A stretch of 5,003 nucleotides of DNA from Roseomonas sp. Its GTDB lineage: Bacteria > Pseudomonadota > Alphaproteobacteria > Acetobacterales > Acetobacteraceae. Below the pieces are notes generated by a model, which was given only the letters and a program-made list of their open reading frames with translations, had not been told where the DNA came from and did not search any database. Every line of letters begins with the position of its first letter. Within the stretch, counting starts at the first letter, position 1. The translations under genes were made by a program, and so were the position numbers. The stretch lies in the NCBI GenBank assembly GCA_020249415.1, contig JADCFR010000406.1:1-5003 (forward strand), read 5' to 3'. Below are positions 1 to 5,003 of this stretch, piece after piece.

Positions 1-340
1 CATGGCGGACCTTTTCATGCGCCAGCACAGGATGCGGCGGTTCCGCCATGGGCGAACCATCCTTGTTGTGGATTTGCCAACCGCAGGGCAGGCCACCCAC
101 GCCATCCTTCGCCATATCGGCGCCGGTGTAGATTTCGACGACACCCGGCATGGAAGCCGCCGCCGAGATGTCCACGGATTTGATGCGGGCATGAGCATGC
201 GGGCTGCGCAGGATCCAGGCATGCAACTGCCCGGGCTTATCTGCGTCATCGGTATAGGCGCCGCGCCCTTGCAGAAAGCGGAAATCCTCTTTGCGGCGGA
301 CGCTGGCGCCGATGCCTTCAAACGGTGTCACCACGTTCAT
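1..340 (-). CDS. Xanthine dehydrogenase-family molybdopterin-binding (large, CoxL-type) subunit, N-terminal part
   Basis: This is the first 113 codons of a gene that runs off the left edge. The predicted protein starts [20 protein letters not shown] and continues with features typical of the large subunit of molybdenum hydroxylases: a GRGAYTDD segment (about residues 26-33), RSPHAHARI (45-53), a [11 protein letters not shown] segment (65-75) and GGLPCGW (81-87). These belong to the N-terminal a/b hammerhead domain that precedes the molybdenum cofactor-binding region. In this family the large subunit carries the Mo-cytosine dinucleotide cofactor and hydroxylates the substrate, passing electrons to the [2Fe-2S] subunit encoded just upstream. 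The start at 340 is supported by GGGAGG at 354-349, 8 nt before ATG. The active-site region (the Glu and cofactor loops) lies outside the window, so the substrate (CO, purine, N-heterocycle, aldehyde) cannot be told. Full-length relatives are usually about 750-800 residues. The family call is firm; the name coxL would be premature. Confidence 0.9.
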   Translation of the reverse strand, partial: MNVVTPFEGIGASVRRKEDFRFLQGRGAYTDDADKPGQLHAWILRSPHAHARIKSVDISAAASMPGVVEIYTGADMAKDGVGGLPCGWQIHNKDGSPMAEPPHPVLAHEKVRH

Positions 341-367
341 GTCTATCGCCTCCCATATTGTTTTGGT

Positions 368-386
368 GCGGCCCTTGGCGGGCCGC
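368..386 (-). other. GC-rich stem-loop in the spacer before the large-subunit gene
   Basis: On the minus strand GCGGCCC (386-380) and GGGCCGC (374-368) form a perfect 7-bp stem with loop GCCAA. It sits between the stop of the small-subunit gene and the Shine-Dalgarno site of the large-subunit gene. It is followed by an A-rich run (ACCAAAACAATA), not by a T tract, so it does not look like an intrinsic terminator. It could slow RNA decay or tune expression of the two genes; that is inference. Confidence 0.5.
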
Positions 387-393
387 GTTGCCT

Positions 394-405
394 GGGCTTT
401 CGCCC
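394..405 (-). other. Small GNRA-tetraloop hairpin in the same spacer
   Basis: The minus-strand RNA reads GGGC-GAAA-GCCC, a 4-bp GC stem closed by a GAAA tetraloop, a very stable loop class. It lies 9 nt after the small-subunit stop codon and 7 nt before the larger stem-loop at 386-368. A 4-bp stem can arise by chance in GC-rich DNA; the tetraloop and the tandem arrangement make it worth recording. Confidence 0.35.
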
Positions 406-414
406 CTATTCCAT

Positions 415-918
415 TCAATCGGCAGCGCGCGCCATCTCACTGCGCTTGCCGTGCATCACTTCCGCCGCCGCCGCGATGGCCTTGACGATATTGTGATAGC
501 CGGTGCAGCGGCAGAGATTGCCTTCCAGCCCTTCGCGGATTTGCTGTTCCGTGATGCCATTCGGGTGCTTGTTCACGAGATCAATCGCGCTCATCACCAT
601 GCCCGGCGTGCAGAAGCCGCATTGCAGCGCGTGGTATTCGCGGAAGGCTTCCTGCATCACATGCAGCGTGCCATCAGCGGCGGCGAGGCCTTCAATGGTG
701 GTCACACTCGCGCCGTTGCACATGACGGCCAGCGTCGTGCAGGATTTCACGCTTTCGCCATTGATATGCACCACGCAGGCGCCGCATTGGCTGGTATCGC
801 AGCCGACATGCGTGCCGGTCATGCGCAGCTTTTCGCGCAGCATTTCCACCAAAAGCGTGCGGCCTTCAACCTCGGCGGTATGGGTTTGACCATTCACGGT
901 CAGAGTTACCTGCGGCAT
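415..918 (-). CDS. [2Fe-2S] small subunit of a xanthine dehydrogenase/CO dehydrogenase-family hydroxylase (CoxS type)
   Basis: The 167-residue protein has the normal length and layout of this family. The N-terminal plant-ferredoxin-like domain binds one [2Fe-2S] cluster through Cys40, Cys45, Cys48 and Cys60 ([10 protein letters not shown], then KSCTTLA). The C-terminal helical domain binds the second through Cys100, Cys103, Cys136 and Cys138 (QCGFCTPGM and NLCRCTGY). All eight ligands are present. Its role is to carry electrons from the molybdenum site of the large subunit to a FAD subunit or another acceptor; it is a cytoplasmic-type protein with no signal peptide. The start at 918 is chosen because GGGAGA lies 6 nt upstream and [10 protein letters not shown] matches the family's usual beginning; in-frame ATGs at 936 and 984 lack a good ribosome site and would add a non-conserved tail. 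The large subunit follows after 74 nt. No FAD-subunit gene precedes it, unlike the coxM-coxS-coxL order. Cys67 is an extra cysteine outside the cluster motifs. Confidence 0.95.
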   Translation of the reverse strand: MPQVTLTVNGQTHTAEVEGRTLLVEMLREKLRMTGTHVGCDTSQCGACVVHINGESVKSCTTLAVMCNGASVTTIEGLAAADGTLHVMQEAFREYHALQCGFCTPGMVMSAIDLVNKHPNGITEQQIREGLEGNLCRCTGYHNIVKAIAAAAEVMHGKRSEMARAAD

Positions 919-959
919 AGCGCGTCTCCCAATCATGTTCTGCCCGGACCATTGGGCCA

Positions 960-974
960 GGGTTGTTTCAACCC
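960..974. promoter_or_regulatory. Inverted repeat, possible operator, upstream of the [2Fe-2S] subunit gene
   Basis: GGGTTG-TTT-CAACCC is a perfect 6-bp dyad with a 3-bp centre, 41 nt upstream of the gene's start codon. It sits just downstream of the candidate promoter at 1015-987, a position where a bound repressor could block transcription. No regulator gene is present in the window, so the binding protein is unknown. It could equally be a small leader hairpin. Confidence 0.35.
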
Positions 975-986
975 GGAGCCTCACCT

Positions 987-1015
987 GTAAGATGGGGCTT
1001 CGTCAAGCTTTTCAA
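987..1015 (-). promoter_or_regulatory. Weak candidate sigma70-type promoter for the hydroxylase genes
   Basis: On the minus strand TTGAAA (1015-1010) is followed after 17 nt by TCTTAC (992-987). The -35 matches the consensus at 5 of 6 positions and the -10 at only 3 of 6. It lies in the 150-nt gap between the transporter operon and the hydroxylase genes, where a promoter would be expected. Transcription would begin near 980, giving a leader of about 60 nt. The match is weak and unproven. Confidence 0.22.
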
Positions 1016-1027
1016 GATGAAATCTTG
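1013..1027. promoter_or_regulatory. Second inverted repeat, possible regulator site or small hairpin
   Basis: CAAGAT-GAA-ATCTTG is a perfect 6-bp dyad with a 3-bp centre. It overlaps the upstream edge of the candidate -35 element at 1015-1010. Its arms differ in sequence from the dyad at 960-974, so the two are not copies of one site. Its position would suit an activator or repressor site, but chance is not excluded. Confidence 0.28.
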
Positions 1028-1036
1028 CCTACAGAA

Positions 1037-1060
1037 GGCGCCCCACGACAAGGGGGCGCC
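1037..1060 (-). terminator. Terminator-like stem-loop ending the ABC transporter operon
   Basis: GGCGCCCC (1060-1053) pairs perfectly with GGGGCGCC (1044-1037) around an 8-nt loop on the minus strand, starting 11 nt after the stop codon of the last ATPase gene. The sequence after the stem (TTCTGTAGG) is only modestly T-rich, so it is an imperfect intrinsic terminator. It may work partly, or act as an RNA 3'-end stabiliser. The arms are self-complementary on either strand. Confidence 0.6.
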
Positions 1061-1071
1061 CAGGACCTGCT

Positions 1072-2099
1072 TCAGTGCTTGGCGATCAGCGCCGCGCCCT
1101 TGGCCCCAGCCAGGGGGTTTTCCGCCGCCGGACGGTCATGCAAATGGCAGGCGGCCCAATGCCCAGGCTCGGTCTGGCGGAGCGCGGGTTCATCCCGCCG
1201 GCAGCGATCAAAGGCATAGGGGCAGCGCGTGTGGAAGCGGCAGCCCTTGGGCGGGTTGATCGGGCTTGGCACATCGCCGGTCAGGATCACGCGTTCCCGC
1301 TGCGCACCGGGCTCGGGCACCGGCACGGCAGACAGCAGCGCTTCCGTATAGGGGTGCTTCGGCGCGGCAAATAATTCGCGCTTCGGCGCCACTTCCACGA
1401 TCTTGCCGAGATACATGACCGCCACGCGATGCGTCATATGCTCGACAATCGCCAAATCATGGCTGATGAACAGCAGCGCGAGGCCGAGATCCTTCTGCAA
1501 ATCCTGCAGCAGGTTCACGATCTGCGCCTTGACCGAGACATCCAGCGCCGAGACCGCCTCATCACAAATGATCAGGTCAGGCTCGGCGGCGAGGGCGCGG
1601 GCGATGCCGATGCGCTGGCGCTGCCCGCCCGAGAATTCATGCGGCCAGCGCCCCACCGCATCACGCGGCAGGCGCACACGGTCCATCAGATCACCGACGC
1701 GCTTTTCAAGATCAGCGGCATCCTTGGCGAGGCCGAAATTGCGGATCGGCTCGGCCAGAATATCGCGCACCCGCATGCGCGGATTGAGCGAGGAATAGGG
1801 GTCCTGAAACACCACCTGCATGCGCCGGCGGAGCGGGCGCAAGGTACTGGCCGGCATATCGTCAATGCGCGTGCCGTCCAGGGTTACCTGACCGCCGGTA
1901 ATGTCGAACAGGCGCAGAATGGCCTTGCCGACGGTGGATTTGCCGCAGCCGGATTCACCCACCAGCGACAGCGTCTCCCCCTTGGCGATGGAGAAGGAAA
2001 TGCCATCCACCGCATAGACGTGACCGGTGATACCGCCCAGGAAGCCAGCGCGGATCGGGAAGTGTTTTTTGAGGTCATTGACCTCGAGCAGAGGCGTAC

Positions 2100-2103
<4 letters not shown>
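1072..2103 (-). CDS. Peptide-type ABC transporter ATP-binding protein, DppF/OppF type
   Basis: This 343-residue ATPase is one of two that drive the importer, acting at the inner face of the membrane. Visible motifs are Walker [10 protein letters not shown] (49-57), the Q-loop Gln100 in [12 protein letters not shown], the signature SGGQR (158-162), Walker B LIICDE (177-182, catalytic Glu182), the D-loop SALD (185-188) and the H-loop His215. The start of the C-terminal oligopeptide/dipeptide domain is marked by [12 protein letters not shown] (250-261), and Cys288, Cys294, Cys301 and Cys319 follow. A comparable cysteine set holds a [4Fe-4S] cluster in some studied peptide-transporter ATPases; here that is inference. 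The N-terminal insert after KKHFPI and the PYSSLNPRM box favour the F-type over the D-type. The start at 2103 overlaps the upstream stop as ATGA and has AAGGAGG 10 nt before it; a further upstream ATG at 2190 is inside the preceding gene and lacks conservation. It is the last gene of the operon. Transported substrate is not deducible. Confidence 0.95.
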
Positions 2104-3089
<986 letters not shown>

Positions 3090-3092
3090 GGG

Positions 3093-4019
3093 TCAGAGCC
3101 TCTTTGCCATGCGCGGGTCGAGCGCATCCCGGAGACCATCGCCGAGCAGGTTCACGGCCAGCACGGTGATGGACAGGAAGATGGCGGGGAAGAAGACGAT
3201 ATAGGGCTTCACCTGCCACAGCGCGCGGCCTTCGGCCATGATATTCCCCCAAGATGGGATGATCGGCGGCGTGCCGGCACCGATGAAGGACAGGATGCTT
3301 TCCACAATCATCGCCGACGCACAGATATAGGTCGCCTGCACGGTAATGGGCGCCAGCGTATTCGGCAGGATATGGCGCCAGATGATCACCGGCGTGCGCG
3401 TGCCGGCCGCCACCGCCGCATCCACATAGGGCTGTTCACGCAGCGAAAGCACCACGCCACGCACCAGGCGAGAGACGCGCGGGATTTCCGCAATGGTGAT
3501 GGCGATAATCACATTCTGCACCGAACCGCGCGTGAGTGCCATGAGCGCGATGGCGAGCAGGATCGGCGGGATGGACATCATGCCATCCATCACGCGCATG
3601 ATGATGCTATCGGCCCAGCGAATAAAGCCGGAGATCATGCCAATGGTGAGCCCGATGATGGAAGCCAGCACGGCCACCGAAAAGCCAACCAGCAGCGACA
3701 CCCGCGCACCGTAGAGCACACGCGAATAGATATCGCGGCCCAGCATATCCGTACCGAACCAATACATCGCTGAGGGTTCACGCGTGCGCCGCGCGGGGGC
3801 AAGCGCTGTCGGGTCGGTGGTGAAGAGGAAGGGCGCGAAAATCGCGATCAGCACCATGAGCGTGACCAGCGATCCGCCAATGGCAATCGCCGGGTTGCGC
3901 CGCATGAAGCCGAAAAACCCGCCACGCGCCTTCACCGGCGGCATGATGTCGGGAAGCGAGGGCGCCACCGCGACATTCGCGGCGGTGATGCCCTTGGGGT
4001 CGAGGATGGAAGCGGACAT
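3093..4019 (-). CDS. Peptide-type ABC transporter permease, DppC type
   Basis: This 308-residue inner-membrane protein is the second permease of the importer. A cytoplasmic N-terminal stretch of about 40 residues precedes a first membrane helix (about 45-66). A periplasmic segment with FGTDMLGRD (88-96) follows; this block is a hallmark of DppC-type proteins. The BPD_transp_1 domain then spans about 105-300 with five further likely helices. The EAA coupling loop, which contacts the ATPase, reads from EQPYVDAAVAAG (195-206) to HILPN (216-220). LSFIGAGTPP and PSWG (243-258) and GDGLRDALDPR (293-303) complete the family pattern. The ATG at 4019 shares one base with the previous gene's stop (TGATG), and GAGG lies 11 nt upstream. 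The length and all motifs are normal, with no sign of truncation. The related glutathione (GsiD) and nickel (NikC) permeases share these motifs, so substrate is open. Confidence 0.95.
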   Translation of the reverse strand: MSASILDPKGITAANVAVAPSLPDIMPPVKARGGFFGFMRRNPAIAIGGSLVTLMVLIAIFAPFLFTTDPTALAPARRTREPSAMYWFGTDMLGRDIYSRVLYGARVSLLVGFSVAVLASIIGLTIGMISGFIRWADSIIMRVMDGMMSIPPILLAIALMALTRGSVQNVIIAITIAEIPRVSRLVRGVVLSLREQPYVDAAVAAGTRTPVIIWRHILPNTLAPITVQATYICASAMIVESILSFIGAGTPPIIPSWGNIMAEGRALWQVKPYIVFFPAIFLSITVLAVNLLGDGLRDALDPRMAKRL

Positions 4020-4960
4020 CAGTATCTGATCCTCGGGTCCAGAATGGTGTAGAGCAGGTCAATCATCAGATTGACCAGCACATAGACAAAGGAAAACAGC
4101 AGCACGACGCCCTGAATCACCGGATAGTCGCGCCGCAGGATGGCATCAACCGTCAGGCGGCCAAGGCCCGGAATGGCAAAGACGCTTTCCGTCACCACCG
4201 CACCGCCAATCAGCAGCGCGATACCAATGCCAATCACGGTCACGATCGGCACGGCGGCATTCTTCAGCGCGTGCAGAAAAAGGATATTGCGCTGTCCGGC
4301 ACCCTTGGCGCGGGCGGTGCGGATATAATCCTGTTGCAGCACTTCCAGCATGGTTGCGCGCGTGATGCGCGCGATCAGCGCAATATAGACCGTGCCAAGC
4401 GCAATGGCGGGCAGGATCAAATTCTGGAACCAGGGGAAGAAACCCTGTTTGATTGGCGTATAGCCCTGCACTGGCACCCAATCGAGTTCCAGCGCAAAGA
4501 TAAAGGCCAGCACATAGCCCACCACAAAGACCGGCACGGAAAAGCCGAGCACGGCAAAGCCCATCACCGTGCGATCAATCACCGTGCCCTGCTTCCAGGC
4601 CGCGATCACCCCCATCGGGATGGCGACCGAAACCGCCAGGATGAGCGTAATGATCATCAGCGACAGCGTCGGTTCAATACGCTGCTGGATCATGGTTGAA
4701 ACCGGCAGATTGGTGAAAATCGAAACGCCGAGATCACCCTGAAGGATACGCCAGACCCATTCCCCGAACCGGATCAAAAACGGCCGGTCGAGGCCAAGGC
4801 TGGCGCGGATGCGTTCCACATCTTCAGGCGTGGCCTGATCGCCCGCGATCACCGCGGCCGGATCACCGGGCGCGACGTAAAGCAGGCTGAAGACAAAGAG
4901 CGCGACAAAGGCCATCACCGGAATGGTGGCCAAGACGCGTCGAACGATATAGGCAAACAT
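4019..4960 (-). CDS. Peptide-type ABC transporter permease, DppB/GsiC type
   Basis: This 313-residue inner-membrane protein begins MFAYIVRRVLATIPVM, the usual DppB-type first helix (about 8-30), followed by PGDPA (31-35) and a periplasmic region with LGLDRP (55-60) and GDLGVS (75-80). Likely further helices are at about 98-121, 133-157, 181-199, 235-257 and 283-307. The EAA coupling loop runs from EVLQQDYIRTARAKG (206-220) to LKN (232-234). VTESVFAIPGLG (256-267) and RRDYPVIQG (276-284) are strong family blocks, and the C-terminus LDPRIRY is typical. It pairs with the DppC-type permease encoded next to form the membrane channel. The start at 4960 is supported by AGGAAAGA (4979-4972) 11 nt upstream. 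It is the first complete gene of the operon here. The DYPVIQG ending recalls glutathione-type GsiC as much as DppB, so neither substrate is claimed. Confidence 0.95.
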   Translation of the reverse strand: MFAYIVRRVLATIPVMAFVALFVFSLLYVAPGDPAAVIAGDQATPEDVERIRASLGLDRPFLIRFGEWVWRILQGDLGVSIFTNLPVSTMIQQRIEPTLSLMIITLILAVSVAIPMGVIAAWKQGTVIDRTVMGFAVLGFSVPVFVVGYVLAFIFALELDWVPVQGYTPIKQGFFPWFQNLILPAIALGTVYIALIARITRATMLEVLQQDYIRTARAKGAGQRNILFLHALKNAAVPIVTVIGIGIALLIGGAVVTESVFAIPGLGRLTVDAILRRDYPVIQGVVLLFSFVYVLVNLMIDLLYTILDPRIRY

Positions 4961-4981
4961 GATCCCGGCGATCTTTCCTGA

Positions 4982-5003
4982 TTAGGCCTTGTTCACACCC
5001 CAG
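4982..5003 (-). CDS. Possible C-terminal tail of an upstream gene, perhaps the ABC substrate-binding protein
   Basis: One minus-strand frame at the right edge gives the last residues WGVNKA followed by TAA (4984-4982), 21 nt before the DppB-type start codon. An upstream gene ending here is expected, because the operon lacks its periplasmic substrate-binding protein in the window and that gene commonly precedes the B-type permease. An aromatic residue close to a lysine-containing end is common in such proteins, but six residues cannot prove identity. Other frames across these 22 bases are also open. Confidence 0.3.

Noticed and set aside
919..984. Longer version of the [2Fe-2S] subunit starting at 984 or 936
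   Set aside because: The extra residues are not family-like and neither ATG has a good ribosome site, whereas the ATG at 918 has GGGAGA at correct spacing.
2..990. Overlapping plus-strand open frames (2-496, 325-990, 503-889)
   Set aside because: They are antisense to the large- and small-subunit genes; the minus-strand proteins have all expected motifs, and these frames have none.
978..1006. TTGACG (1006-1001) as a -35 element
   Set aside because: A 17-nt spacer leads to TGAGGC, which does not resemble a -10 hexamer; the TTGAAA/TCTTAC pair is a slightly better fit, though also weak.

Overview
All supportable genes lie on the minus strand and read right to left. High-GC coding sequence, clear Shine-Dalgarno sites and the protein families suggest a proteobacterium, most likely an alphaproteobacterium (perhaps Rhodospirillales/Acetobacteraceae-like). 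That placement is inference from style, not from a marker gene. There is no tRNA, rRNA, CRISPR array or insertion sequence in the window.

Right part (about 1072-5003): a compact importer operon of the peptide/nickel/opine (Dpp/Opp/Gsi) ABC class. In transcription order it has a possible tail of an upstream gene at the edge (probably the substrate-binding protein), a DppB/GsiC-type permease, a DppC-type permease, a DppD/OppD-type ATPase and a DppF/OppF-type ATPase. The four complete genes are tightly coupled: TGATG overlap, 2-3 nt gap and ATGA overlap. Both ATPases have intact nucleotide-binding motifs and a C-terminal four-cysteine motif. The operon ends in a perfect 8-bp GC stem-loop.

Middle gap (919-1071): about 150 nt between the transporter and the next gene. 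It holds the terminator-like hairpin, two different 6-3-6 inverted repeats and a weak candidate promoter between them, so the downstream genes are probably a separate transcription unit.

Left part (1-918): a small [2Fe-2S] subunit and the start of a large molybdopterin-binding subunit of a xanthine dehydrogenase/CO dehydrogenase-family hydroxylase (CoxS/CoxL type). They are separated by a 74-nt spacer that can fold into two hairpins. No FAD (CoxM-type) subunit precedes them; it could lie beyond the left edge or be absent.

A working interpretation is a catabolic locus in which the ABC importer brings in a small organic or peptide-like compound and the molybdenum hydroxylase oxidises it or a breakdown product. 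This rests on adjacency only. Nothing in the window is clearly a new type of system; the most interesting points are the regulatory structures in the two non-coding gaps.
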